Of a stretch of 38,615 nucleotides of DNA, positions 7,987-17,170 are shown piece after piece. The position numbers and the translations under genes are program-made. Source of the stretch: Actinomycetota bacterium (GTDB lineage: Bacteria > Actinomycetota > Geothermincolia > Geothermincolales > RBG-13-55-18); NCBI GenBank assembly GCA_030019255.1, contig JASEFK010000007.1:155601-194215 (forward strand), given 5' to 3'. Positions within the stretch are counted from its first letter, which is position 1; every line of letters starts with the position of its first letter. Under the pieces are notes generated by a model. The model saw only the letters and a program-made list of their open reading frames with translations, was not told the origin of the DNA and did not search any database.

Positions 7987-9364
7987 CCCTTTCCCGCAGC
8001 AGGGAGGAAATCTCACGGGCGCAGAGGGATATGTCCCCCGCCCCCATGGTTATGACCAGGTCGCCGGGACGGAGAAAGCGCACCGTCGCCTCCCCCAGGG
8101 CCGCGCGCCTGGGAACGTAGACCACCTGCTTGGAGGGTTCTTCCTCCAGCACCGCGTTGAGGATGAGCTTTCCGTCCACCCCGGGCATGGGATCCTCGCC
8201 CGCTGCGTACACGTCGGTGAGGACCAGCAGGTGGGCGCGCTTGAAGGCCGTGCCGAAATCCCGCCACAGCGCTGAGGTCCTCGAGTAGCGGTGGGGCTGG
8301 AAAAGGCATACTATGCGCTCCCTTTCCTCCAGCGAGGCGGCCTCCAGGGTGGAGCGCACTTCGGAGGGATGATGGGCATAGTCGTCGACGATCCTGATGC
8401 CGGCTATCTCGTCCACCACCTGGAAGCGCCGTCGCACCCCCTGGAAGGAGGACAGGGCCTCGGCGGCGGTGCGGAAATCCACCCCCATGGCGTGGGTGAG
8501 GGCCAGGGCGGCCAGGGCGTTGTAGGCGTTGTGCCGTCCCGGTATCCTCAAGCGCAGCTCGCCCAGCCGCCTTCCCCGGAAGGACACGGAAAAGGAGCTG
8601 CCGCCGCGGAAGACCCGCAGGTTGGAAAAACGGTAGTCGCAGTCCTCGCCCTCTCCGAAGGTATAGGTCCGGGCCGGGCCTCTTTTCTTGAGGGAGCGCG
8701 CCCCCGGGTCATCCCCTCCGACCACCAGGATCCCGTCCAGGGGGACCAGCCCGACGAAATGCTCGAAATGCTCCCTTATCCTCCCCGGCTCCCGGTAGTA
8801 ATCCAGGTGATCCTCCTCCACGTTGGTCACCACCGCCGCCCAGGGCTTGAGGAGCAGGAAGGACCCGTCGCTCTCGTCCGCCTCGGCCACCACGAATTCC
8901 CCGCTCCCCGCGTGGGCATTGCTTCCCACGTCGTTGAGCTCTCCCCCTACCACGTAGGTGGGGTCCAGGCCGGCTCGGGACAGGATCATGGCCACCATGG
9001 AGGTGGTGGTGGTCTTTCCGTGGGTCCCCGCCACGGCGATCCCCTTCCCCTCCTCCATGATGCGGGCCAGCATGGCGGCGCGGGGAAGGACGGGGATTCC
9101 CCTCCTGCGAGCCTCCTGCAGTTCTCGGTTCCTCTCCGGGACCGCCGAGGAGACCACCACCACCCCGGCGCCCTCCACGTTGCGGGGGTCATGGCCGATG
9201 AAGACCCGGGCCCCCATCTCCCGCAGCCGTTCCGTGTTCCGGGACTCCTTCAGGTCGGACCCGCTGACCTCCACTCCCCGGGCCAGCAGCACGGCGGCGA
9301 TGGCGCTCATGCCAGCGCCGCCTATGCCCACGAAGTGCACCCTTCCCTTGAAGTCCATCCTCAT
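7952..9364 (-). CDS. murC: UDP-N-acetylmuramate--L-alanine ligase
   Basis: The first Mur ligase of the stem peptide: it adds L-alanine to UDP-MurNAc with ATP. It has 470 residues. The N-terminal Rossmann motif HFVGIGGAGMSAIA, the P-loop VAGTHGKTTTTSMVA and the segment EADESDGSFL are typical, as is DDYAHHPSEV in the C-terminal domain. The ATG at 9364 overlaps the murG stop as ATGA; a second ATG two codons later (9358) is also possible. The frame is open far upstream inside murG, but only as antisense-type noise. Its 3' end overlaps murB. Confidence 0.97.
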   Translation of the reverse strand: MRMDFKGRVHFVGIGGAGMSAIAAVLLARGVEVSGSDLKESRNTERLREMGARVFIGHDPRNVEGAGVVVVSSAVPERNRELQEARRRGIPVLPRAAMLARIMEEGKGIAVAGTHGKTTTTSMVAMILSRAGLDPTYVVGGELNDVGSNAHAGSGEFVVAEADESDGSFLLLKPWAAVVTNVEEDHLDYYREPGRIREHFEHFVGLVPLDGILVVGGDDPGARSLKKRGPARTYTFGEGEDCDYRFSNLRVFRGGSSFSVSFRGRRLGELRLRIPGRHNAYNALAALALTHAMGVDFRTAAEALSSFQGVRRRFQVVDEIAGIRIVDDYAHHPSEVRSTLEAASLEERERIVCLFQPHRYSRTSALWRDFGTAFKRAHLLVLTDVYAAGEDPMPGVDGKLILNAVLEEEPSKQVVYVPRRAALGEATVRFLRPGDLVITMGAGDISLCAREISSLLRERDDGGAREGCDA

Positions 9365-10452
9365 CCACCCGCCAGCGACAACACCACTTCGGCCAGCCTG
9401 CGGGCCGCGTCCGGCCGGGCCACGCCCAGGGCGGCCCTGCCCATCTCCTCCAGCCTGCCTTCCTCGTTCAATAGCCTTTCCACCTCGCGTACAAGACGCT
9501 CCCCGTTCATCTCCCGGTCGGGAATCACCACCGCCGCCCCCGCCGCCCTCAGGACCTCTGCGTTGGCGTCCTGGTGACCCGCGGTGGCATAGGGGTAAGG
9601 AACCAGGACGGCCGCCTTGCCGGCCGCGGCCAGCTCGGCAACGGTAGAGGCGCCGGCCCGGCACACCACGAGGTCCGCCGCCCGGTACAGGAGGTCCATG
9701 CGCTCCACGAAATCCACCGGTCGGTACAGGAGATCTCCGCAATCCACTTTCGCCGCCACCTCCATGAATTCCTGGTACTTGTCCCGACCCACGGCATGCA
9801 CCACCTGCAGGTCTCCGCGGTCCTTCCAGGCCGGAAGCGCCTCCAGGACCGCCCGGTTCAGGCTGCCCGCCCCCTGGCTGCCTCCCACCACGGCCACCGT
9901 CCTGCGCCCGCGCTCCAGCCGGAAATGTAAATAGGGATCCTCGTCCCCTTCCCCCCTGGCGAGAAGGGGGTTTCCGGTCACCACCGCCTTCTCCGCCCAG
10001 GAGGGCATATGGTTCAGGGTCTCGGGAAAGGAAATGGCGATTGTCCGGGCGGCGGCGGCCAGCAGCCGATTGGCCGAACCGGGTATCACGTTCTGCTCGT
10101 GGATGGCCAGGGGCACGCGCAGGCTCAGGGCGGCCAGGGCACCGGGCAAGCAGGCGTACCCGCCGAAGGCCACCGCCACTCGCGGGATGTTCTCCTTCAT
10201 GTCCGAACGACAGCGGATAAAGGCGCCGGCGAGCGCGGCGGAAGCCCTCAGGTTGGTCGCGTCCGGCCGGCGGCTGAACCCGCTCACCCTCACGAAGACC
10301 GTCCGGAGTCCGGGGAGCGACGCCGGGGATTCCGCCTTCCCGCCCAGGTAGAGCGTGATCTCCACTCCCTCACGCGATGCGAGCTCGCCGGCCAGCGCCA
10401 GCAAGGGATGCAGGTGACCTCCCGTCCCTCCCCCGCAGATGGCTATCCTCAC
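9361..10452 (-). CDS. murG: Lipid II synthase MurG (GlcNAc transferase)
   Basis: A peripheral membrane GT-B glycosyltransferase (GT28) that transfers GlcNAc from UDP-GlcNAc to lipid I on the inner face of the membrane; 363 residues. The N-terminal GGGTGGHLHPLLALA loop, FGGYACLPGALAA, HEQNVIPGSANR, GGSQGAGSLN and CRAGASTVAELAAAGKAAVL are all family signatures. The GTG at 10452 is preceded by GGAGGAG. Its first 83 nt overlap the 3' end of ftsW, an unusually long overlap for this operon. Its stop is coupled to the start of murC. Confidence 0.97.
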   Translation of the reverse strand: MRIAICGGGTGGHLHPLLALAGELASREGVEITLYLGGKAESPASLPGLRTVFVRVSGFSRRPDATNLRASAALAGAFIRCRSDMKENIPRVAVAFGGYACLPGALAALSLRVPLAIHEQNVIPGSANRLLAAAARTIAISFPETLNHMPSWAEKAVVTGNPLLARGEGDEDPYLHFRLERGRRTVAVVGGSQGAGSLNRAVLEALPAWKDRGDLQVVHAVGRDKYQEFMEVAAKVDCGDLLYRPVDFVERMDLLYRAADLVVCRAGASTVAELAAAGKAAVLVPYPYATAGHQDANAEVLRAAGAAVVIPDREMNGERLVREVERLLNEEGRLEEMGRAALGVARPDAARRLAEVVLSLAGG

Positions 10453-11737
10453 GGCTCCTCCTCTTCTTCGTCCCAGCTGCCCGCCTCTCGCCCCCGCGGG
10501 AAACGCTTAAGAGTATACCGGTCATGCACAGGCATATCACCAGGGAGGAACCGCCGTAACTGAAAAAAGGAAGGGTGATGCCGGTAATCGGCAGCACCCC
10601 GGTGGCGGCCCCCATGTTCACCACCGCCTGCGCTCCCAGCATGCAGACGACCCCCCCGGCCAGCATCCTGCCCGTCCGGTCCGGGGCCCGACGGGCTATC
10701 CTCAGGCCCAGGTACACGAAGATGGAGAGGAGGAGCAGGACGGTGAGGGTTCCCACCAGGCCCAGCTCCTCGCCGATGATGGAGAAGATGAAATCGGTAT
10801 GGGCGTTGGGAAGGTAGAAGAACTTCTGCCGGCTCATGCCCAACCCCAGCCCGGTCGGGCCCCCCGATCCCAGGGCCAGCATGGACTGGATGACGTGAAA
10901 GCCGCCTTCCCTGGGAGCGCTCCAGGGATCCAGGAAGGCTAGGAAACGTGCCCTGCGGTAGGGGGAGATGACGATGAACAGCAGGGTGAGGCCTACGCCG
11001 CTCACGGCCAGGGAAACCACCTTTTCCCACGGCGCGCCGGCCAAGTAGAGGACCACGAAGGCCGAAAAGGCCACGATGAGCATACTTCCCAGGTCAGGTT
11101 CCAGGATGATGAGAAGGGAAGCCAGGGCGGTGACCACCAGGACGGGAACCGCTATCTCCTTCCAGGTCTTCGGGCTTTCGCGCCTCCTTCCGTAGTGGTA
11201 TACGGCGAAGAGGAGAAGGGAGAGCTTGGTCAGCTCGGAGGGTTGTATGACCAGGGGGCCGATGTTCAGCGAGCGGCGCGACCCGTAGACCACCTCCCCG
11301 AACAGCAGGACGGACACCAGCCCCGCCAGGGAGAGGACCACCAGAAGTGGGGAGAGCTGCACCAAGCGCCGGTAATCCATCCCCGCCAGCACCGCCAGGG
11401 CCGCTAGTCCCGCCGCGAACCAGAGGGCCTGACGGAGGAGGAAATAGTAGCTGGACCCGTAGTGGTCAAGGGCCGAGCCGGAGCTGGCGGAGAAGATCAT
11501 CACCATCCCGAAAAGGCACATGAGCAGTACCGCGGCCAGCAGGGTATAGGCGGTACCGTCAAGACGGGCCGGGGCCACCCCCGTACTTGTATCCTTCCCC
11601 CGGGGCAAGGCGTGCACGGAGGCGACTCCGCTCCCATCCCGGAATGCCGGGGACCGTCTTACGGGCGCCCCGGCGGCGCCACGCCGCCTCTCCGTAGCCG
11701 GGCGGCGAACCTCTCTTCCCGCGCGCCTATCTGCCAT
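10370..11737 (-). CDS. ftsW: SEDS-family lipid II polymerase FtsW
   Basis: A polytopic membrane glycosyltransferase that polymerises lipid II during division with its partner PBP. It has 455 residues and about ten hydrophobic helices (for example YTLLAAVLLMCLFGMVMIF). Conserved SEDS segments include the PSELTKLSLLLF segment, NAHTDFIFSIIGEELGL and LPFFSYGGSSL. A basic, probably cytoplasmic N-terminus of about 60 residues precedes the first helix. The ATG at 11737 has GGAGAAAAGGG upstream and overlaps the end of murD by 11 nt. The hydrophilic C-terminal tail continues into murG for 83 nt. RodA is the alternative, but the location between murD and murG argues for FtsW. Confidence 0.95.
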   Translation of the reverse strand: MADRRAGREVRRPATERRRGAAGAPVRRSPAFRDGSGVASVHALPRGKDTSTGVAPARLDGTAYTLLAAVLLMCLFGMVMIFSASSGSALDHYGSSYYFLLRQALWFAAGLAALAVLAGMDYRRLVQLSPLLVVLSLAGLVSVLLFGEVVYGSRRSLNIGPLVIQPSELTKLSLLLFAVYHYGRRRESPKTWKEIAVPVLVVTALASLLIILEPDLGSMLIVAFSAFVVLYLAGAPWEKVVSLAVSGVGLTLLFIVISPYRRARFLAFLDPWSAPREGGFHVIQSMLALGSGGPTGLGLGMSRQKFFYLPNAHTDFIFSIIGEELGLVGTLTVLLLLSIFVYLGLRIARRAPDRTGRMLAGGVVCMLGAQAVVNMGAATGVLPITGITLPFFSYGGSSLVICLCMTGILLSVSRGGERRAAGTKKRRSREDSHLRGRDGRSPASLAGAGRRARIA

Positions 11738-13166
11738 CCCTTTTCTCCATATATTCTTTTACCAATCTCTGGAAATGGTCTCCCCGCTCCCGGTAATCGC
11801 GGTAACGGTCGAAGGAAGCGCAGGCCGGGCTGAAGACCACCACGTCACCCCCTCTCGCGCTGCGGGGCAGATCCTCGAAGACCTCCTCCAGTCCCGGCAG
11901 GATCTTCCGAGGTACGGCGGGACCCTCCTCCTCCAGCGCGACCTCTATCTCCTCCGCCGCCTCTCCGATGAGGTAGACCATGCGTACGCCGCCCCGCTCG
12001 TTCCTCCTGGCTATCTCCGCAGCCAGTTCCCGGAAGGGAAGTCCCTTGTTGCGACCTCCCAGGATAAGCAGCATGGGGCCGGGAAAGGCGCTCAGGGCGC
12101 GTAGGGCGGCATGGGGATTGGTGGCCTTGGAATCATCGTAGAAAGAAACGCCGCCGCGTTCCCCCACCCACTGGAGGCGATGAGGAAGGCCCCGATATTC
12201 CCGCAGGGCCTCCCGCACCGCTTCCGGCGGGACCCCCATCAGCAGGGAGGCGGCGGAAGCGGCTAGGGCGTTCTCCAGGTTATGCTCCCCTCGTAGGACC
12301 AGCTCCTCCACCCTCATGATCTCTACCGTCCGTCCGCCCTCCGGGTCGCGGAAGCGGATTGCGTCCCCCTCGCGGAAGACACACGCCTCCCCCGCTCCCC
12401 GACGGCTGAAAAAGCACTTTCCGGCGGGTGCGGTACTCACAGCCTTTACGCATAAGGGGTCATCGAGGTTTATGACCGCCTGGTCCCCCGGGCCCTGGTT
12501 CATCCAGATGCGGCTCTTGGCCTCCAGGTATTCCCCAAGGTCACGGTGCCAGTCGAAATGGTCCTCGGAAACGTTCAGGAGCACGGCCACGCGCGGCCTG
12601 AAGTCGCGAATGTAGAAGAGCTGAAAGCTGGAGACCTCCACTACCAGTGGGTCCCCGGGTCCCATCTCCTCCACGGCGGTGACCATGGGAAAACCGATAT
12701 TGCCGACCGCCCTGGCCCGCATACCCGCCTTTTCCAGGATGGCCTCGATCATGCTCACCGTGGTGGTCTTTCCGTTGGTGCCGGTGACCGCCACCACCGG
12801 GCCGCGGGCGTACCTCCAGGCCAGTTCTATTTCACTCCACACGGGAATCCCCCGCGCCTCGGCTTCCCGCAGAAGGGGAAGGCGTGAACGCACCCCCGGG
12901 CTCACCACCACCAGTTCCACGCCCCGCAGCACTTCCTCCCGGTGGTGCCCGAGGACCACTTCCGCTCCCCGTTCCGCGAAGGAGCGCGCTGCGAGGCGCA
13001 TCTCCTCGGAATCCGAAAGGTCGTTGATGCGCACCTTTATGCCCTCCCGGAGGAGCTTATCCGCCGCGGCGCGCCCCGACACGCCCAGCCCGATGACCAG
13101 CACCAGCCCGGCCTCCGGGGTCGACCATCCCCGCGGTGTGTCCATGTTTCCGGCCCTTTTCTCCAC
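11727..13166 (-). CDS. murD: UDP-N-acetylmuramoyl-L-alanine--D-glutamate ligase
   Basis: A Mur ligase that adds D-glutamate to UDP-MurNAc-L-Ala; 479 residues with a GTG start at 13166, 5 nt after the mraY stop. The GGGAGGG at the end of mraY would be the ribosome site. An ATG at 13145 is the alternative and gives a protein 7 residues shorter. Motifs visible are VIGLGVSGRAAADKLL, the P-loop VTGTNGKTTTVSMIE, and NVSEDHFDWH. YDDSKATNPHAALRAL and LILGGRNKGLPF lie in the C-terminal domain. It sits between mraY and ftsW, as is standard. Confidence 0.96.
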   Translation of the reverse strand: MEKRAGNMDTPRGWSTPEAGLVLVIGLGVSGRAAADKLLREGIKVRINDLSDSEEMRLAARSFAERGAEVVLGHHREEVLRGVELVVVSPGVRSRLPLLREAEARGIPVWSEIELAWRYARGPVVAVTGTNGKTTTVSMIEAILEKAGMRARAVGNIGFPMVTAVEEMGPGDPLVVEVSSFQLFYIRDFRPRVAVLLNVSEDHFDWHRDLGEYLEAKSRIWMNQGPGDQAVINLDDPLCVKAVSTAPAGKCFFSRRGAGEACVFREGDAIRFRDPEGGRTVEIMRVEELVLRGEHNLENALAASAASLLMGVPPEAVREALREYRGLPHRLQWVGERGGVSFYDDSKATNPHAALRALSAFPGPMLLILGGRNKGLPFRELAAEIARRNERGGVRMVYLIGEAAEEIEVALEEEGPAVPRKILPGLEEVFEDLPRSARGGDVVVFSPACASFDRYRDYRERGDHFQRLVKEYMEKRDGR

Positions 13167-13171
13167 GATGC

Positions 13172-14191
13172 CTATTTCCCTCCCACGTAATTGATGTAAA
13201 AGAGCAGGAAGCCGATGCCCACGCAGAACCCGGCCACGATCCACAGGCGGATTAGGGTGGTCACCTCCGACCATCCCTTGAGCTCAAAGTGGTGGTGCAG
13301 GGGCGCCATGCGGAAGACCCGCCTGCGGGTAGCCTTGAAAACCGCCACCTGGATGACCACCGAGGCCGCCTCCATGACGTAAAGCCCCCCCAGAACCAGG
13401 AGGAGGAGCTCCGTTTTGGAGAGCATGGCCACCGTGGCCAGGCTCCCACCCAGGGCCAGGGAACCGGTATCCCCCATGAAGATCTTGGCCGGCGGTGCGT
13501 TCCACCACAGGAAACCCACGCAGCTACCCATCACGGCCCCGGAGAAGATGGCGATATCCAGGGACCCCTTCACGTGCGGGTAGAGGAACTGATGGTTGCG
13601 GAACTGGATGAAGGCGATGAGCACGTAGGCGGTCATCACCAGGATGGTGGCCCCCGAGGCTAGCCCATCCAGGCCGTCGGTGAGGTTCACGGCGTTGGAA
13701 AACCCTATGATCATCAAGTAGACCAGGAGGAAGTAGAAGGGCCCCAGGTCGCAGAGCACGGAATCGCTCCGGAAAAAGTAGAGCTTTGTGTCCACCCCGA
13801 AATGGTTGGTGGCCAGGTAAGCCAGGGCCACGGAGAGCAGGAGCTGCCAGAAGAGCTTGTGACGGGCCTTGAGTCCCAGCGAACGGGCGTAGCGCAGCTT
13901 GGTGTAATCGTCGGCAAAGCCCAGGAGTCCGCAGCCCAGCAGGGCCAGGCCCAGGGCGAATCCGGTCCCCGTGGTCAACCTGACCGCCATGAGCAAGAAC
14001 CCCGCCAGGGTGGAGAAGGCGATGAGCACCCCTCCCATGGTGGGCGTGCCCTCCTTGGCCAGGTGGGCCTGCGGGCCGTCCTCCCTTATGAACTGTCCTA
14101 TGCCTCTCCTGCGCAACCAGCTGATGAACAGGGGCATGCCGAAGATGCACACCACCAGGCTCACCAGCAGCGCTCCCATCACCCGGTACAA
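13172..14191 (-). CDS. mraY: Phospho-MurNAc-pentapeptide translocase (lipid I synthase)
   Basis: An integral membrane enzyme that transfers phospho-MurNAc-pentapeptide to undecaprenyl phosphate; 339 residues with about ten transmembrane helices. Diagnostic segments are GTPTMGGVLIA, FADDYTKL, NAVNLTDGLDGLASG, FMGDTGSLALGG and APLHHHFELKGWSE. The start is a TTG at 14191 with AAAGG and TAGG upstream; a GTG and an ATG lie four and five codons further in. An 85-bp gap separates it from murF. Confidence 0.96.
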   Translation of the reverse strand: MYRVMGALLVSLVVCIFGMPLFISWLRRRGIGQFIREDGPQAHLAKEGTPTMGGVLIAFSTLAGFLLMAVRLTTGTGFALGLALLGCGLLGFADDYTKLRYARSLGLKARHKLFWQLLLSVALAYLATNHFGVDTKLYFFRSDSVLCDLGPFYFLLVYLMIIGFSNAVNLTDGLDGLASGATILVMTAYVLIAFIQFRNHQFLYPHVKGSLDIAIFSGAVMGSCVGFLWWNAPPAKIFMGDTGSLALGGSLATVAMLSKTELLLLVLGGLYVMEAASVVIQVAVFKATRRRVFRMAPLHHHFELKGWSEVTTLIRLWIVAGFCVGIGFLLFYINYVGGK

Positions 14192-14276
14192 AGGAGCCTA
14201 CCTTTCCACGTGCTTCAGCGCCGCGCCATCCCTTCAACCCCGCCGCGGCTCAGCGTGTATATTACCCCTTCGGCCC

Positions 14277-15677
14277 TCAGGCCACCAGGTCCAAGAGCTT
14301 CTCCAGCCCCAGGAAGCGCGAGCCCTTGATGAGTACCACGTCTCCCGGCTCGATGATGGCCCGCAGGATCTCCGCCGCCCGGTCCACGCGCTCCACGGAG
14401 AATACGCTGCCCCGCGGCAGACCACTCTCCCTCGCCGCCTGGGCGATCTTGCGCGCCCTGCGGCCCACGGTGATGAGGATGTCCGCTCCGTACTCCACGA
14501 CCATCCTGCCCACCTCCAGGTGCGCCCTCTCCGAAACGGGGCCCAGCTCGGCCATGTCCCCCAGGACGGCTATGGCCCTCTTGCCCCTGGCCAGGTCCCC
14601 CAGGGCCATCAGGGCCGAGCGCATGGAGACGGGGTTGGCGTTGTAGGCGTCGTTGATGATGGTGATCTGGTCCGGTCTGGTAATCATTTCCATCCTCCAT
14701 CCGGTCACCTTCGCCTCCTGCAATCCGGCGACTATATCCTCCGTCCTCACCCCCAGGATCTCCCCCACCGCCGCGGCCGCCAGGGCGTTCTCCACGTTGT
14801 GGCGGCCGGGCAAAGGCAGCCTCACCTCACAACTATCACCTCCCTTGAGCCGCAACAGGAACCTCGCCCTGCCCCGGTCGTCCAGGGCTACCCTCTCCGC
14901 CCGTACCTCCGCTCCCCGGCCGGTCCCGAACTTCACCACGCGACAGGAAGCCATCTTCCGCAAGAAAGGCGTGAATTCGTCATCGGCGTTGAGCACCGCC
15001 GTGCCCTCCGGCGGGAGGGCCTGCAGGAGCTCTCCCTTGGTCTCGGCCAGCCCCTCGCGGGTGCGGAACCAGCGGAGGTGGGCATAGCCTATGTTGGTCA
15101 CCACGCCTATTCCGGGCCTGGAAAAGGCGCACAGGTCGCGGATGTGACCCTTTCCCCTGGCGCCCATCTCCAGGACCAGGAAGCGGGTATCTCGCCCCGC
15201 CTTCAAGATGGTCAGGGGTACGCCGATCTCGTTGTTGTAGCTCCCCGGGGGGGAGACGACCTCCCCAGCCCGGGAGAGGACCGCCGCCATGAAATCCTTG
15301 GTGAGCGTTTTGCCGGTGGAGCCAGTGATGCCCACCACCTCGCAGTCCAGCATCTCCCGCTGCCGTCCCGCCAGCCGGGCGAGGGCGCTCAGGGTGTTCC
15401 TCACCCGAAGCACGGCCGCGCCCGCGGCCTCCGACGACCTCAAGGTGGCGGGACCTATCCTGGAGACCACCAGTGCCGCCGCTCCCTTCTCCAGCGCCTG
15501 GGGCAGGAAGTCGTGGGCGTCGTAGTTGCGTCCGCGAAGGGCGAAGAAGAGCTCCCCTTTTCTCAGGGTCCTGGTGTCCGTGGAGACCCGGGATATGCGC
15601 CGGTTGCCCCTATCGCCGAGGTACACGACCTCCGCCCCCACGGCTTGCGCTATCTCCTCCACGGTCATGGGTATCAT
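14277..15677 (-). CDS. murF: UDP-MurNAc-tripeptide--D-alanyl-D-alanine ligase
   Basis: A Mur ligase of 466 residues that adds the D-Ala-D-Ala dipeptide made by Ddl. The N-terminal segment VSTDTRTLRKGELFFALRG, the P-loop ITGSTGKTLTKDFMAA, MGARGKGHI, and INDAYNANPVSMRSAL followed by VLGDMAELG are characteristic of MurF. The ATG at 15677 overlaps the murE stop as ATGA, with GGAGGAGG about 12 nt upstream. A second ATG three codons later is possible. Confidence 0.96.
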   Translation of the reverse strand: MIPMTVEEIAQAVGAEVVYLGDRGNRRISRVSTDTRTLRKGELFFALRGRNYDAHDFLPQALEKGAAALVVSRIGPATLRSSEAAGAAVLRVRNTLSALARLAGRQREMLDCEVVGITGSTGKTLTKDFMAAVLSRAGEVVSPPGSYNNEIGVPLTILKAGRDTRFLVLEMGARGKGHIRDLCAFSRPGIGVVTNIGYAHLRWFRTREGLAETKGELLQALPPEGTAVLNADDEFTPFLRKMASCRVVKFGTGRGAEVRAERVALDDRGRARFLLRLKGGDSCEVRLPLPGRHNVENALAAAAVGEILGVRTEDIVAGLQEAKVTGWRMEMITRPDQITIINDAYNANPVSMRSALMALGDLARGKRAIAVLGDMAELGPVSERAHLEVGRMVVEYGADILITVGRRARKIAQAARESGLPRGSVFSVERVDRAAEILRAIIEPGDVVLIKGSRFLGLEKLLDLVA

Positions 15678-17170
15678 GTCCTGCCCAGCCTCCTCCGCAG
15701 CGCCTTTCCGGCTTCCTCCACGTCGTCGAAGGGGACCACGCGGTCGGCGAAGATCTGCCCCCGCTCGTGGCCCTTCCCGGCGATGACCACCACGTCGCCG
15801 CTTTCGGCTTCCCCCACCGCCATCTCGATGGCCTCCCGGCGGTCCGGAACCACCCGCCAAGAACCGCCCTCGCCGGCCCGCCGGGCTCCCTTCTCGATCT
15901 CTTCGATGATAGACAGAGGATCCTCGCTCCGGGGGTTGTCGGAGGTGATGATGGCCAGGTCGGCCAGGCGCACGGCGATCTCCCCCATGAGGGGCCGCTT
16001 GCCCCGGTCCCGATCCCCCCCGCATCCGAAGACCACAATCAGCCTGCCCCGGCTGATGGCCCGTGCCGCCTCCAGGACCCGGCGCAGGGAATCCGGGGTA
16101 TGAGCGTAGTCCACCAGCACGGCGAAATCTTGACCCTCCTCCACGGCCTGGAAACGCCCAGGTACCCCGGGATGGGAGAGGATGCCCGCCAGGCTGGCGG
16201 AGGGGTCCAGCCCCAGGAGGATGCAGGCGGCCAGGGCAGCGAGGATGTTCTGGAGGTTGAAAATCCCGGTCAGCGCCGTCTCCCCTTCCTCCTCCCAGCC
16301 TTCGTATCGCACCCGTACCCGTGAGGACTTAAGGCCCGCCTCCAGGAGCCAGCCCCGCAGGCGGGCTTCCTCACCCGTCCCGAAGGTCAACACCTCGCCC
16401 TCCAGGCTCGCAGCCAGGCGGCGCCCGTAGGGATCGTCGGCGTTCACCGCCGCCGCGGCCGCCCCCAGGCCACCCATGGAGCGGGGCAGGAAAAGCATTT
16501 CCTTCGTCCTGTAATATTCTTCCATATGGCGGTGGAAATCCAGGTGATCCTGGCTGAGGTTGGTGAACACCGCCACCCGGAACTCGCAGCCCTCCACCCG
16601 GCGCAGGGCCAGGGCGTGGGAGGAGACTTCCATGGCCGCCACGCCGCACCCCGCCTCCACCATATCTGCCAGGATGCGCTGCAGGTCCGCCGACTCCGGG
16701 GTGGTGCGCTCCACCGGCAGCTCCCGCCCCGCCACCCGGTAGGTGACCGTCCCTATGAGTCCCGCCTTTATCCCGCAGCGCGTGGCCGCCGCCTCCACCA
16801 GGTGGGTGGTGGTGGTCTTGCCGTTGGTGCCAGTAACCCCCACCAGGGCCAGTTTCCCGCTGGGATGTCCCCAGAAGCGGTCGCTCAGAAGCGCCAGGGC
16901 CAGGCGGGTGTCGACCGCCCGCACCAGGGCTGTATCTGGAGGTAGCGGGAGGGGCACCTGGCGCCCTTCCTCCACCACCAGTCCCACGGCCCCCCTCTCC
17001 AGCGCCTCCTTAAGGTATAGATGTCCGTCGGTGCGGAAGCCGGGCACGGCCACGAAGAGGTCTCCCGGCCTCACCCGGGCGGAATGGTAGGCCAGGCCCC
17101 CGATCTCGACATCGGCTCCCCCCGAAAACCTCAGGCCCTCTAGCCCTTCTAGGAGACGGGAAAGCTTCAT
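15674..17170 (-). CDS. murE: UDP-MurNAc-tripeptide synthetase, meso-DAP type
   Basis: A Mur ligase of 498 residues that adds the third amino acid of the stem peptide. The P-loop GVTGTNGKTTTTHLVE and the sequence TTPESADLQ fit the family. The substrate-selecting motif at 411-414 is DNPR (in ITSDNPRSEDP), which in characterised MurE enzymes marks meso-diaminopimelate rather than L-lysine. This suggests A1-gamma-type peptidoglycan, as inference. The ATG at 17170 overlaps the ftsI stop as ATGA and the 3' end overlaps murF the same way. Confidence 0.97.
   Translation of the reverse strand: MKLSRLLEGLEGLRFSGGADVEIGGLAYHSARVRPGDLFVAVPGFRTDGHLYLKEALERGAVGLVVEEGRQVPLPLPPDTALVRAVDTRLALALLSDRFWGHPSGKLALVGVTGTNGKTTTTHLVEAAATRCGIKAGLIGTVTYRVAGRELPVERTTPESADLQRILADMVEAGCGVAAMEVSSHALALRRVEGCEFRVAVFTNLSQDHLDFHRHMEEYYRTKEMLFLPRSMGGLGAAAAAVNADDPYGRRLAASLEGEVLTFGTGEEARLRGWLLEAGLKSSRVRVRYEGWEEEGETALTGIFNLQNILAALAACILLGLDPSASLAGILSHPGVPGRFQAVEEGQDFAVLVDYAHTPDSLRRVLEAARAISRGRLIVVFGCGGDRDRGKRPLMGEIAVRLADLAIITSDNPRSEDPLSIIEEIEKGARRAGEGGSWRVVPDRREAIEMAVGEAESGDVVVIAGKGHERGQIFADRVVPFDDVEEAGKALRRRLGRT

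Noticed and set aside
13971-16103. Plus-strand open frame of 710 codons opposite mraY, murF and murE
   Set aside because: It spans three conserved genes on the other strand and has no recognisable motif; the composition is that of reverse-complement coding sequence.
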